A stretch of 64,000 nt of DNA, taken from NCBI RefSeq assembly GCF_003600895.1, contig NZ_QYRP01000002.1, forward strand, positions 2,480,001-2,544,000. Reading direction: 5' to 3'. Source of the stretch: Nocardioides cavernaquae. GTDB lineage: Bacteria > Actinomycetota > Actinomycetes > Propionibacteriales > Nocardioidaceae. This document shows positions 53,978 to 64,000 of the stretch, in pieces. The notes beneath the pieces were generated by a model that was not told the origin of the DNA, did not search any database, and saw only the letters and a list, made by a program, of their open reading frames with translations. A program made the position numbers and the translations under genes. The first letter of the stretch is position 1. The number at the start of each line of letters is the position of its first letter.

Positions 53978-55048
53978 GTGTTCGAGGCCGTTGAAGGACT
54001 CGCCGCGGAGCAGCTCGAGCTCGAGCAGCGGCTCGCTGAGCCGGCGACGCACGCCGACCAGGTGCTCGCGAAGCGCCTGAACCAGCGGTATGCCGAGCTC
54101 ACCTCCATCGTGCGCACCTGGCGCGAGTGGCAATCCCTCGGGGACGACATCGAGGCTGCCCGCGAGCTCGCTGCCGAGGACCCGGAGTTCGCCCTCGAGG
54201 CGGAAGCCGCCGCGGCGGCCCGCGCAGCGACGGCCGAGAAGCTCCAGCAGCTGCTCGTCCCGCGCGACGCCAGCGACTCCAAGGACGCGATCCTCGAGGT
54301 GAAGTCGGGGGAGGGCGGCGAGGAGTCCGCTCTCTTCGCCGGCGACCTGCTCCGCATGTACACCCGGTACGCCGAGCAGCGCGGCTGGCGAACCGAGGTC
54401 CTGGACTCCACTCCGTCGGACATGGGCGGCTACAAGTCCGTGACCATGGCAGTCAAGGCCAAGGGCACTCCCGAGCCGGGCGAGGCGCCGTTCGCGCTGC
54501 TCAAGTTCGAGGGTGGCGTCCACCGCGTGCAGCGGGTCCCCGTGACCGAGTCCCAGGGTCGCGTCCACACCAGCGCCGCCGGCGTACTCGTGATGCCCGA
54601 GGCCGAGCAGGTCGACCTGGTCATCGACGACAACGACCTGCGCATCGACGTCTACCGCTCCAGCGGCCCCGGTGGCCAGAGCGTCAACACGACCGATTCG
54701 GCCGTGCGGATCACCCACGTGCCGACCGGCATCGTGGCGTCGTGCCAGAACGAGAAGTCCCAGCTGCAGAACAAGGAGTCGGCGATGCGCATCCTGCGGG
54801 CCCGGCTGCTCGCCGCAGCCGAGGAGGAGGCCAACGCCGTTGCCAGCGCCGCGCGCAAGAGCCAGATCCGCACGGTCGACCGCTCCGAGCGGATCCGCAC
54901 CTACAACTTCCCGGAGAACCGCATCTCCGACCACCGCACCGGCTACAAGTCCTACAACCTCGACACCGTCCTCGACGGCGAGCTGGGCCCAGTCATCGAC
55001 AGCTGCGTGCAGGCCGATCTGGCGTCGCGACTCGAGGCCCTCGATTGA
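53978..55048 (+). CDS. prfA: Peptide chain release factor 1
   Basis: 356 aa, reads UAA/UAG. Domain 1 helices at the N terminus, anticodon-like recognition region, and the catalytic GGQ at 232-234 ([16 protein letters not shown]) whose Gln is methylated by PrmC, encoded next. [22 protein letters not shown] and [13 protein letters not shown] are canonical. GTG start; the stop overlaps the prmC TTG (TTGA). Confidence 0.97.
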   Translation: MFEAVEGLAAEQLELEQRLAEPATHADQVLAKRLNQRYAELTSIVRTWREWQSLGDDIEAARELAAEDPEFALEAEAAAAARAATAEKLQQLLVPRDASDSKDAILEVKSGEGGEESALFAGDLLRMYTRYAEQRGWRTEVLDSTPSDMGGYKSVTMAVKAKGTPEPGEAPFALLKFEGGVHRVQRVPVTESQGRVHTSAAGVLVMPEAEQVDLVIDDNDLRIDVYRSSGPGGQSVNTTDSAVRITHVPTGIVASCQNEKSQLQNKESAMRILRARLLAAAEEEANAVASAARKSQIRTVDRSERIRTYNFPENRISDHRTGYKSYNLDTVLDGELGPVIDSCVQADLASRLEALD

Positions 55049-55905
55049 GCGGCGCGATCCGGCAGCTCCTCGCTGACGCCTCTGCCCGCCTCGCCGATGC
55101 CGGCGTCGAGTCCCCGGACAGCGACGCCCGACTGCTCCTTGCCCACGTCCTCCGGGTCAACACCGGCGAGCTGCCGCTCCTCGACCTGACCGGCCGGCTC
55201 CCCGACCCCACCGAGGTCGCGTCCTACGACGCGTTGCTGGTGCGGCGCGAGAAGCGTGAGCCCTTGCAGCACCTGACCGGCGTGGCCCACTTCCGCCACA
55301 TCGAGCTGGAGGTCGGTCCCGGAGTCTTCACCCCGCGTCCCGAGACCGAGCTGCTGGCCGGCTGGGCCATCGACAATGCCCGGGCAGCGGGGGAGAGCCC
55401 CGTCGTGGTCGACCTGTGCACCGGCTCGGGTGCCATCGCGAAGGCGATCGCCGACGAGGTGCCCGACGCCCGCGTCCACGCCGTCGAGCTGGACGAGCAC
55501 GCGCACGGCTGGGCCGAGCGCAACCTGGCCGGCACCGGTGTCGACCTGCGCCAGGGCGACATGGGCACGGCGTTCGACGAGCTGGCCGGCGCCGTCGACG
55601 TGGTGGTCTGCAACCCGCCCTACATCCCGCTGGAGGCGTGGGAGTCCGTGGCCCCCGAGGCCCGCGACCACGACCCGCACCTGGCGCTCTTCTCCGGCGA
55701 CGACGGACTGGTCGCGATGCGCGTGCTCGAGGCCCGCGCGGCGTTCCTGCTCAAGCCGGGCGGTGTCGTGGGTGCCGAGCACGCCGACGTGCAGGGGGAG
55801 TCCGCTCCGGCGGTCTTCGCGGCGACCGGACGCTGGACCGAAGTCCGCGACCACCGGGATCTGGCAGGTCGTGCGCGCTACCTGACCGCGCGACTGGCAC
55901 GATGA
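55045..55905 (+). CDS. prmC: Release factor glutamine methyltransferase
   Basis: 286 aa. N-terminal helical domain ([31 protein letters not shown]) and SAM-dependent fold: [16 protein letters not shown] motif I and substrate-Gln motif NPPY at 190-193. Methylates the GGQ Gln of release factors. Rare TTG start overlapping the prfA stop; the lack of another start nearby and 4-base coupling support it. Overlaps the next ATG by 4 bases. Confidence 0.95.
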   Translation: MSGAIRQLLADASARLADAGVESPDSDARLLLAHVLRVNTGELPLLDLTGRLPDPTEVASYDALLVRREKREPLQHLTGVAHFRHIELEVGPGVFTPRPETELLAGWAIDNARAAGESPVVVDLCTGSGAIAKAIADEVPDARVHAVELDEHAHGWAERNLAGTGVDLRQGDMGTAFDELAGAVDVVVCNPPYIPLEAWESVAPEARDHDPHLALFSGDDGLVAMRVLEARAAFLLKPGGVVGAEHADVQGESAPAVFAATGRWTEVRDHRDLAGRARYLTARLAR

Positions 55906-56567
55906 GCCCCGTGAAGAGGTTCCCGGCCGACGATCCTGCCCAGCGCGAGGAGGCCCTCGAGGCGGCCACGCTCGCGGTCCGCCGCGGCGAGCTCGTGGTG
56001 CTGCCCACCGACACCGTCTACGGGCTGGGTGCCGACGCCTTCGACCCCGCCGCCGTACGCCGCCTGCTCGCGGCCAAGGGCCGTGGCCGGGAGATGCCGC
56101 CGCCGGTCCTCGTGGGCGCTGTGTCCACGGTCGACGCCCTCGCGGTGGAGATCCCGGACTGGGCACGGGCGCTGATCGAGGCGCACTGGCCGGGCCCGCT
56201 CACGATCGTCCTCAAGCAGCAGCCGTCGCTCCAGTGGGACCTCGGCGACACCCGCGGCACGGTTGCGGTCCGCATGCCCGACAACGAGATCGCTCTCGCG
56301 ATGCTCGAGCGCACCGGCCCGCTGGCGGTGAGCTCGGCCAACCTGACCGGGCACCCGGCAGCCACCGACGCCGACGCGGCCGAGGAGATGCTCGCCGATG
56401 AGGTGACCGTGATCGTCGACGGCGGACCCACCCCGGGCAACACGCCCTCGACGATCGTGGACGCGACCGGCGCCACTGGCCGGATACTTCGTCCCGGTGC
56501 CCTGTCTCTCGAGTCCCTGAACGCGGTGACCGAGCCACTCGGCGTCACGCTCGTCGACGAGGGCTGA
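55902..56567 (+). CDS. L-threonylcarbamoyladenylate synthase (TsaC/YwlC)
   Basis: 221 aa YrdC-fold enzyme that makes threonylcarbamoyl-AMP for the t6A37 modification of tRNAs reading ANN. GELVVLPTDTVYGLGADAFD, KGRGREMPPPVLV (KxR motif), WPGPLTIVLK and VSSANLTGHPAATDA are conserved. No Sua5 extension. Sits in the conserved prfA-prmC-tsaC-wecA order and overlaps prmC by ATGA. Confidence 0.95.
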   Translation: MSPVKRFPADDPAQREEALEAATLAVRRGELVVLPTDTVYGLGADAFDPAAVRRLLAAKGRGREMPPPVLVGAVSTVDALAVEIPDWARALIEAHWPGPLTIVLKQQPSLQWDLGDTRGTVAVRMPDNEIALAMLERTGPLAVSSANLTGHPAATDADAAEEMLADEVTVIVDGGPTPGNTPSTIVDATGATGRILRPGALSLESLNAVTEPLGVTLVDEG

Positions 56568-56568
56568 C

Positions 56569-57714
56569 GTGCGCGAGTACCTCCTCGTCTTCCTGGTCGC
56601 GGCTTCGGTGACCTACCTGCTCACGGTGATCGCGCGCGAGATCGCGTTGCGCACCGGGGCAGTGGCGCAGGTCCGGTCCCGCGACATGCACGTCATCCCG
56701 ATCCCCTACTTCGGCGGACTGGCGATGCTCGGCGGCATGACCGCGGCGTACTTCGTCGCGCGGCAGCTGCCGTTCCTCTCGCTCAGCACCGAGAACGTCT
56801 TCAGGGATGCGGGCGTCGTGCTCGGCGCAGGAGCCCTGATCTGCATGGTCGGTGTGCTGGACGACCTGCTGGAGCTCGATGCGCTGACCAAGCTGGGTGG
56901 CCAGGTGGTCGCCTCCGGTGTCCTGATCCTCTTCGGTGTGAAGTACCTGTTCCTGTGGGTCCCCGGCGACGTCCAGTTCTCCCTCCAGTCCGACCAGGCT
57001 GCGCTCCTGACCGTGATCACGGTCGTCGCGACGGTCAACGCGGTGAACTTCGTCGACGGTCTCGACGGACTGGCCGCGGGCGTGGTCGGCATCGGCGCCA
57101 GCGCGCTGCTGGTCTTCTGCTACCAGCTCGCCAACCTCAACGGGCAGACGCTCGCGGTGACCGGAGCACTTCTCGGAGCCCTGCTCGCGGGTGCGTGCGC
57201 CGGTTTCCTGTCCCACAACTTCCACCCGGCCAGGCTCTTCATGGGTGACAGCGGATCGATGCTGCTCGGGCTGATGCTGGCGGCCTCGGCGCTCACGCTC
57301 ACCGGGCAGTTCCCGGCCGGTGACGTCTCGCGCGGCGGCGGCGGATCCGATGCCAGCCTGCTGCCGACGCTGCTGCCGATCATCCTGCCGCTGTCGATCC
57401 TGATCGTGCCGTTCGCCGACCTCGTCCTCGCGGTCATCCGGCGCACCCGGCGCGGCCAGATGTTCTACCACCCGGACAAGCAGCACCTGCACCACCGGAT
57501 GCTCGAGATCGGCCACTCGCACCGCCGCGCGGTGCTGATCATCTGGCTCTGGGCCGCACTCGTCGCCTACGGCACCGTGCTGGCCAGCCTCTACTCCGGC
57601 CCGATCGTGCTCACGATCCTCGTGGTCTGGCTCGTGGTCACGGTCGTGCTGACCTTCGCCGTCCCGCGCGCACACCTGCCCCACGTCGACACCGTGCTGG
57701 GGACAGGGGAGTGA
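56569..57714 (+). CDS. wecA: Undecaprenyl-phosphate GlcNAc-1-phosphate transferase (WecA/Rfe-like)
   Basis: 381 aa with about 11 membrane helices. PNPT signatures: HVIPIPYFGGLAM, GVLDDLLELD, NAVNFVDGLDGLAAG, the catalytic FMGDSGSMLLG loop and HLHHRMLEIGHSHR. It starts lipid-linked glycan assembly, in actinobacteria the arabinogalactan or other wall-polymer linkage unit. GTG one base after tsaC; its stop overlaps the next GTG, coupling cell-wall and ATP synthase genes in one cluster as in mycobacteria. Confidence 0.92.
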   Translation: MREYLLVFLVAASVTYLLTVIAREIALRTGAVAQVRSRDMHVIPIPYFGGLAMLGGMTAAYFVARQLPFLSLSTENVFRDAGVVLGAGALICMVGVLDDLLELDALTKLGGQVVASGVLILFGVKYLFLWVPGDVQFSLQSDQAALLTVITVVATVNAVNFVDGLDGLAAGVVGIGASALLVFCYQLANLNGQTLAVTGALLGALLAGACAGFLSHNFHPARLFMGDSGSMLLGLMLAASALTLTGQFPAGDVSRGGGGSDASLLPTLLPIILPLSILIVPFADLVLAVIRRTRRGQMFYHPDKQHLHHRMLEIGHSHRRAVLIIWLWAALVAYGTVLASLYSGPIVLTILVVWLVVTVVLTFAVPRAHLPHVDTVLGTGE

Positions 57715-58136
57715 TCCGCGAGGTCCGGCGCACCGCTGCCCTCGTCGCGGTGCTGCTGCTCGCGGTTCTCGGGGCGGCAGTCCTGGTCGACCGCTCCGCG
57801 GCGTACGGCGCGGCTGTCGGGGCCGCTGTCGTCCTCGGGGTCCTCGGGGGAGGGTCGATGGCCGTCAGCGTCGTGGCGCGCGCCCTGCCGGGCGCCTCGC
57901 TGCTCTTCGCACTCCTCACCTACACGCTCCAGGTGGTCCTGCTGCTGGCCGTCTTCGCCGGCCTCGACGACGCCGGGATCCTCGGCACCCGCATCGATCG
58001 CGAGTGGCTCTCCGGCACCGTCATCGCGGGCACCCTGGCATGGATCCTTGTCCAGATTCTGGTCGCCACGCGAGCGCGAATTCCGGCGTACGACGCGCTG
58101 CCGGAGCCCCATGAAGGTGAACCTAAGGGTGAGTAG
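57711..58136 (+). CDS. Membrane protein preceding the ATP synthase (Rv1303-like)
   Basis: 141 aa, four hydrophobic helices (TAALVAVLLLAVLGAAVLV, AAYGAAVGAAVVLGVLG, SLLFALLTYTLQVVLLLAVFAG, TVIAGTLAWILVQILVATRA) and an acidic tail. Position and topology match the small protein in front of atpB in mycobacteria, sometimes called ATP synthase protein I-like. It may assist c-ring assembly (inference). Overlaps wecA by GTGA. Confidence 0.75.
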   Translation: MIREVRRTAALVAVLLLAVLGAAVLVDRSAAYGAAVGAAVVLGVLGGGSMAVSVVARALPGASLLFALLTYTLQVVLLLAVFAGLDDAGILGTRIDREWLSGTVIAGTLAWILVQILVATRARIPAYDALPEPHEGEPKGE

Positions 58137-58197
58137 TCCGAACAGGCCGATGCGGGGTGCGCACTCACGGCCTCACACTGGTAGGGTCCGTGGCGCG

Positions 58198-58494
58198 ATG
58201 GCTCAGCAGGACAATCCCTCTGCACAACCCACCGAGAAGTCGCCAGGCGACCCCTGGCACGCCTTCGGTTACCTGATGTCCGGCGTGATCCTTTACGGGA
58301 TCATCGGATGGGGCCTGGACCGGTGGGCCGGCACGGACTTCCTGGTGGGAATCGGGATCGTTTTCGGCGCGGTCCTGGGCATCTTCATGACCTGGCGCCG
58401 GTTCCTCCCGGCACCGCATGCGCCCGCCGCACCGAATGAGCCGCAGCACGACCAGCACAGCGACGAAGCAGACGAGACGCAGGAGAAGCAGTGA
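58198..58494 (+). CDS. AtpZ/AtpI-family protein
   Basis: 98 aa with two helices: HAFGYLMSGVILYGIIGWGLDRW and FLVGIGIVFGAVLGIFMTW. This GLDRWAGT-containing helix pair is the AtpZ/AtpI signature; these proteins aid F1Fo assembly or magnesium supply in other bacteria. TAGGGT (58182-58187) lies ten bases before the ATG and may be the -10 of the atp operon. The acidic tail precedes the overlapping atpB GTG (GTGA). Confidence 0.82.
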   Translation: MAQQDNPSAQPTEKSPGDPWHAFGYLMSGVILYGIIGWGLDRWAGTDFLVGIGIVFGAVLGIFMTWRRFLPAPHAPAAPNEPQHDQHSDEADETQEKQ

Positions 58495-59288
58495 GCCTGA
58501 TCGGGATGAACGTGATCGGCGCCCAGGATTTTGTGGCGCCGGGACCGGGCAACTTCGAACTCCCCGGTTTCTTCGAGATCGCGGGTCACCCCGTCACCAA
58601 GCCGATGTTCCAGCTGGTGCTCGCCGCCATCGTGGTCTTCGCGTTCTTCTTCCTGGCCGCGCGCAAGCGCGCCATGGTCCCCGGTCGCCTGCAGTACGCC
58701 GGTGAGGGTGCCTACGGCATGGTCCGCAACTCGGTTGCGCGCGACATCATCGGCAGCCACGACTTCCAGAAGTTCGTGCCCTACCTGGTGACGCTCTTCT
58801 TCTTCATCCTGGTGAACAACCTCTTCGCGTCGTTCCCTGGCATCCAGTTCCCGACGTTCTCGCGTGCCTCGATGGCCTACGCGCTCGCCGGCATGAGTTG
58901 GCTCGTCTACAACTGGGTCGGCGTGCGCAAGCACGGCCTGGTCGGCTACCTCAAGCTGCAGTGCGTGCCGACGGGCGTGAGCCCGATCATGTACCCGCTG
59001 CTGATCCCGCTGGAGTTCTTCTCCAACCTGGTGGTCCGCCCGGTCACGCTGGCCCTCCGTCTCTTCGCCAACATGTTCGCGGGCCACCTGCTCCTCATGC
59101 TGTTCGCGACCGGCGGCCTCCACCTGATCACCGAGGTGGGTGGCATCGGCTACGCCGTCGGCCCGGTCGCCTGGGTGCTCGCGATCCTGATCAGCTTCCT
59201 GGAGCTCCTGGTCCAGTTCCTGCAGGCCTACGTGTTCACGCTGCTGAACGCCATGTACATCTCAGGTGCGCTCGCAGACGAGCACTGA
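58491..59288 (+). CDS. atpB: ATP synthase Fo subunit a
   Basis: 265 aa, five to six helices. The proton half-channel helix carries the essential Arg in [30 protein letters not shown] and [21 protein letters not shown] are conserved. GTG overlaps the AtpZ/I gene stop. Confidence 0.96.
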   Translation: MSLIGMNVIGAQDFVAPGPGNFELPGFFEIAGHPVTKPMFQLVLAAIVVFAFFFLAARKRAMVPGRLQYAGEGAYGMVRNSVARDIIGSHDFQKFVPYLVTLFFFILVNNLFASFPGIQFPTFSRASMAYALAGMSWLVYNWVGVRKHGLVGYLKLQCVPTGVSPIMYPLLIPLEFFSNLVVRPVTLALRLFANMFAGHLLLMLFATGGLHLITEVGGIGYAVGPVAWVLAILISFLELLVQFLQAYVFTLLNAMYISGALADEH

Positions 59289-59359
59289 GAGCTGTTTGTC
59301 TCACCGTTCCAAGCACATCTTGCTTCACCTTAAGTAAGAACAACCGAAAGGAAATCGCC

Positions 59360-59563
59360 GTGGACGGCAACCTCAACATGATCGGCTACGGCCTCGCTGC
59401 CATCGGCCCCGGTGTGGGTATCGGTCTGATCTTCGCCGCCTACATCTCCGGTGTCGCCCGCCAGCCCGAGGCGCAGTCGCGTCTCCAGTCGATCGCGATC
59501 CTCGGCTTCGCGCTCGCCGAGGCGCTCGCGATCATCGGTATCGCGCTCGCGTTCGTCCTCTGA
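59360..59563 (+). CDS. atpE: ATP synthase Fo subunit c
   Basis: 67 aa hairpin of two helices ([48 protein letters not shown]) joined by the polar RQPEAQ loop. The proton-carrying Glu lies in FALAEAL; no sodium-site pattern. AAAGGAA precedes the GTG by about 7 bases. Preceded by a 71-base gap containing no clear promoter. Confidence 0.96.
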   Translation: MDGNLNMIGYGLAAIGPGVGIGLIFAAYISGVARQPEAQSRLQSIAILGFALAEALAIIGIALAFVL

Positions 59564-59581
59564 TCGCCTGCCCGTTCCTGA

Positions 59582-60954
<1,373 letters not shown>

Positions 60955-61023
60955 CCATCGGCTAGACAAAACAGAACTTTCAGCAGAACTTTCGAGCAGC
61001 AGACCAAGAGTGAGGAAGACCAA

Positions 61024-62667
61024 ATGACGGAGCTGTCCATCCGTCCGGACGAGATCCGCGACGCACTGCAGCGCTTCGTGTCCGACTACAAGCCCGAGGC
61101 CGCGAGCCGGGAAGAAGTCGGCACCGTAGCCGAGGCCGGAGACGGCATCGCCCGCATCAGCGGCCTCCCGTCGGCCATGGCCAACGAGCTGCTCGAGTTC
61201 GAGGACGGCACGCTCGGCCTCGCGCTGAACCTCGACACCCGCGAGATCGGTGCCGTTGTCCTCGGTGACTTCGACAAGATCGAGGAGGGCCAGCCGGTCC
61301 GTCGCACGGGCGACATCCTCTCGGTCCCCGTCGGCGAGGGCTACCTCGGCCGCGTGGTCGACCCGCTCGGCAAGCCGATCGACGGCCTCGGCGAGATCAC
61401 GGGCATCGAGGGCCGCCGCGCCCTCGAGCTCCAGGCTCCCACCGTCGTGCAGCGCAAGTCGGTCCACGAGCCGCTCGCCACCGGCATCAAGGCCATCGAC
61501 TCGATGACCCCGATCGGCCGTGGCCAGCGTCAGCTGATCATTGGTGACCGCGCCACCGGCAAGACCACGGTTGCGATCGACACGATCATCAACCAGAAGC
61601 AGAACTGGGAGACCGGCGACCCGTCGAAGCAGGTTCGCTGCATCTACGTCGCCATCGGCCAGAAGGGCTCGACCATCGCCTCCGTGCGTGGCGCCCTCGA
61701 AGAGGCCGGCGCCCTGGAGTACACGACGATCGTCGCGGCTCCGGCGTCCGACTCGGCTGGTTTCAAGTACCTCGCTGCGTACACCGGCTCGGCCATCGGC
61801 CAGCACTGGATGTACCAGGGCAAGCACGTCCTCATCGTGTTCGACGACCTGACGAAGCAGGCCGAGGCCTACCGCGCCGTGTCGCTGCTGCTCCGTCGTC
61901 CGCCGGGCCGCGAGGCCTACCCGGGTGACGTCTTCTACCTGCACTCGCGTCTGCTCGAGCGTTGCGCGAAGCTCTCCGACGAGCTCGGCGCTGGCTCGAT
62001 GACCGGTCTGCCGATCATCGAGACGAAGGCCAACGACGTCTCGGCGTTCATCCCGACGAACGTCATCTCGATCACCGACGGACAGATCTTCCTGCAGTCG
62101 GACCTGTTCGCGGCCAACCAGCGCCCGGCCATCGACGTCGGTGTCTCGGTCTCGCGTGTCGGTGGCGCGGCCATGACCAAGGCGATGAAGGCGGTCACCG
62201 GTTCGCTCAAGGTCGACCTCGCGCAGTTCCGCGCGATGGAGGCGTTCGCCATGTTCGCCTCGGACCTCGACGCCGCGTCGAAGCAGCAGCTGGCCCGCGG
62301 TCAGCGCCTCATGGCGCTGCTGAAGCAGCCGGCCTACTCGCCGTACCCGCTGCCGCAGATGACCGTGTCGCTCTGGCTCGGCACGTCGGGTCGCCTCGAC
62401 GCGCTCCCGGTCGAGGACGTCATCAAGTTCGAGCACGAGTTCCTCGACTACCTGGGCCGCAGCCACGAGGGCATCCTCGCGGGCATCCGCGAGACCCAGA
62501 AGTTCGAGGACTCCACCGAGACGCAGCTCATCGCGGCGTACGACGCGTTCCTGGGCCAGTTCGAGACCTCGGCCGGCGGCTCCATCAAGCCGGGCACCGA
62601 GTCTGTCGAGGCCCTCGAGGACGAGAACGTGGCGCAGGAGCAGATCGTCAAGCAGAAGAAGGCCTGA
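61024..62667 (+). CDS. atpA: ATP synthase F1 subunit alpha
   Basis: 547 aa. Non-catalytic nucleotide site with P-loop GDRATGKT at 174-181, the [13 protein letters not shown] region, and the C-terminal helical extension (about 515-547, acidic and Lys-rich) that in mycobacteria limits ATP hydrolysis. Starts with ATG after GAGGAAGACCAA. Confidence 0.97.
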   Translation: MTELSIRPDEIRDALQRFVSDYKPEAASREEVGTVAEAGDGIARISGLPSAMANELLEFEDGTLGLALNLDTREIGAVVLGDFDKIEEGQPVRRTGDILSVPVGEGYLGRVVDPLGKPIDGLGEITGIEGRRALELQAPTVVQRKSVHEPLATGIKAIDSMTPIGRGQRQLIIGDRATGKTTVAIDTIINQKQNWETGDPSKQVRCIYVAIGQKGSTIASVRGALEEAGALEYTTIVAAPASDSAGFKYLAAYTGSAIGQHWMYQGKHVLIVFDDLTKQAEAYRAVSLLLRRPPGREAYPGDVFYLHSRLLERCAKLSDELGAGSMTGLPIIETKANDVSAFIPTNVISITDGQIFLQSDLFAANQRPAIDVGVSVSRVGGAAMTKAMKAVTGSLKVDLAQFRAMEAFAMFASDLDAASKQQLARGQRLMALLKQPAYSPYPLPQMTVSLWLGTSGRLDALPVEDVIKFEHEFLDYLGRSHEGILAGIRETQKFEDSTETQLIAAYDAFLGQFETSAGGSIKPGTESVEALEDENVAQEQIVKQKKA

Positions 62668-62671
62668 ACCA

Positions 62672-63574
62672 ATGGCCGTATCGCTGCGTGAGTACCGCGC
62701 GAAGATCAAGTCGACCCAGTCGATGAAGAAGATCACCCGCGCCATGGAGCTCATTGCTGCGTCCCGCATCATCAAGGCGCAGAACCGGGCACAGGCGGCA
62801 GCGCCGTATGCCCGTGAGCTGACCCGTGCCGTGAGCGCGGTGGCGTCGTTCTCGAACGTCGACCACCCGCTCACGACCGAGCCGACCGACGCCAAGCGCG
62901 CCGCGGTGCTGATCGTGACCAGCGACCGTGGACTGGCGGGCGCCTACGCGAGCAACGTGCTCAAGGAGGCGGACCGCCTGGCGGAGAAGCTGCGGGCCGA
63001 GGGCAAGCAGGTCGACACCTTCATCAGCGGCCGCAAGGGCGAGGCGTACTTCAAGTTCCGCCAGCGTCCGGTGGTCAGGGTCTGGACCGGTTTCTCCGAC
63101 CAGCCGACCTACGACATCGCCGCCGAGATCGGCCAGGCGCTGATCGACACCTTCCTCGATGAGGACGGCGTGGACGAGGTGCACGTCGTGTTCACCCAGT
63201 TCAAGTCGATGCTGCTCCAGGAGCCCCACACCGTTCGACTGCTTCCGCTGGAGGTCGTCGAGGGCACCGAGGCGCCTGAGGCCGACGAGCTCCTGCCGCT
63301 CTACGAGTTCGAGCCCTCTCCCGCAGAGGTGCTGGACTCGCTGCTCCCGAAGTACGTCCAGAGCCGGATCTTCTTCGCCCACCTGCAGGCCGCTGCTTCC
63401 GAGCTGGCTGCCCGTCAGAAGGCGATGAAGTCCGCTACGGACAACGCCGAAGAGCTGATCAAGAAGTACACCCGAATCGCCAACCAGGCCCGCCAGGCCG
63501 GCATTACCCAGGAAATCAGCGAGATCGTCGGTGGCGTCAACGCGCTGGCCGATGCAAACGCCGGGAGTGAGTGA
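62672..63574 (+). CDS. atpG: ATP synthase F1 subunit gamma
   Basis: 300 aa rotor shaft. N-terminal helix [39 protein letters not shown] motif ([16 protein letters not shown]) and C-terminal [35 protein letters not shown]. Four bases after atpA. Confidence 0.97.
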   Translation: MAVSLREYRAKIKSTQSMKKITRAMELIAASRIIKAQNRAQAAAPYARELTRAVSAVASFSNVDHPLTTEPTDAKRAAVLIVTSDRGLAGAYASNVLKEADRLAEKLRAEGKQVDTFISGRKGEAYFKFRQRPVVRVWTGFSDQPTYDIAAEIGQALIDTFLDEDGVDEVHVVFTQFKSMLLQEPHTVRLLPLEVVEGTEAPEADELLPLYEFEPSPAEVLDSLLPKYVQSRIFFAHLQAAASELAARQKAMKSATDNAEELIKKYTRIANQARQAGITQEISEIVGGVNALADANAGSE

Positions 63575-63579
63575 GAGAC

Positions 63580-64000
63580 ATGACTGCCACTGTTGAAGAG
63601 ACCACCACCGCGGGCACCGCGGGCGTCGGTCGCGTCGCCCGTGTCATCGGCCCGGTCGTGGACATCGAGTTCCCGGCCGACGCGATGCCTTCCATCTACA
63701 ACGCGCTGAAGACCGACATCACCCTGGGCGACGAGACCACCGAGCTCACGCTCGAGGTCTCGCTGCACATCGGTGACGGCATGGTGCGCGCCATCTCCAT
63801 GAAGTCGACCGACGGCCTGGTCCGTGGCACGCAGGTGCGCGACACCGGTGGCCCGATCACGGTTCCGGTCGGCGACGTCACTCTCGGCAAGGTGTTCAAC
63901 ACCACCGGTGAGTGCATGAACCTGGAGGACGGCGAGACCCTCGACGTCCAGGAGCGCTGGAGCATCCACCGCAAGGCCCCGGCCTTCGACCAGCTCGAGT
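63580..64000 (+). CDS. atpD: ATP synthase F1 subunit beta (3' partial)
   Basis: First 140 codons of the catalytic subunit, cut by the window end. [18 protein letters not shown] and [20 protein letters not shown] form the beta-barrel start; the P-loop lies beyond the edge. Six-base spacer after atpG (stop then GAGAC). AtpC should follow outside. Confidence 0.96.
   Translation, partial: MTATVEETTTAGTAGVGRVARVIGPVVDIEFPADAMPSIYNALKTDITLGDETTELTLEVSLHIGDGMVRAISMKSTDGLVRGTQVRDTGGPITVPVGDVTLGKVFNTTGECMNLEDGETLDVQERWSIHRKAPAFDQLE

Overview
The window comes from a high-GC actinobacterium. WhiB1, a SigR/RsrA pair, a PdtaS-type kinase, mycobacterial-type Kgd, nickel superoxide dismutase with its SodX protease, and the 24-residue ribosomal protein bL37 all point there. 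Gene content and codon use look most like Nocardioidaceae (Nocardioides or a relative); this is inference, since no search was run. Two blocks follow orders I recall from Mycobacterium tuberculosis: aroA, rsgA, SRAP, sigH, rshA, pdtaS, whiB1; and argS, lysA, hom, thrC, thrB, rho, rpmE, prfA, prmC, tsaC, wecA, atp.

Layout. 1-7.9 kb: end of a ferric-type ABC importer, a DUF445 protein, a small membrane protein, an S4 RNA-binding protein, FKBP, a response regulator with a sensor kinase fused in frame to a DUF4173-like membrane protein, and a CBS-domain protein. 8-21.2 kb: HisN, DUF2231, RsgA, AroA, a membrane-anchored ECF sigma factor, a degenerate GGDEF protein, SRAP, an alpha/beta hydrolase, SigR-RsrA-bL37, a DUF2785-like protein, PdtaS, WhiB1 and a SigF/SigB-type sigma factor. 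21.2-29.4 kb: SodN and SodX (divergent), malic enzyme, MDR and SDR oxidoreductases, DUF309, an MFS exporter, GNAT and a PhaC-like hydrolase. 29.4-33.7 kb: a TetR repressor facing a ferredoxin reductase, acyl desaturase and cyclic-nucleotide-binding protein unit, with three related operator-like palindromes. 33.7-39.3 kb: Kgd with a coupled 58-residue protein, an LCP lipoprotein and tRNA-Arg(CCG).

39.3-45.7 kb is the argS-lysA-hom-thrC-thrB operon, linking arginyl-tRNA charging to the aspartate family. A roughly 4 kb accessory insertion (45.7-49.6 kb) then separates thrB from rho. It carries a Cys-rich microprotein, a DUF222/HNH nuclease of the mobile 13E12 type, a three-copy 15-bp repeat and several tiny membrane ORFs, two pairs of which overlap in the -1 frame. 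Rho (49.7 kb) has a long Asn/Gln-rich insert. A CHASE3-like kinase and its receiver are inserted between rho and rpmE. The window closes with prfA-prmC-tsaC-wecA and the F1Fo ATP synthase operon through the start of atpD.

Many single genes have a TANNNT -10 element 6-8 bases upstream of the start codon and no Shine-Dalgarno, indicating leaderless mRNAs. Operon-internal genes usually overlap by 1-4 bases (ATGA, GTGA, TGATG). No CRISPR, rRNA, IS element or prophage is visible.
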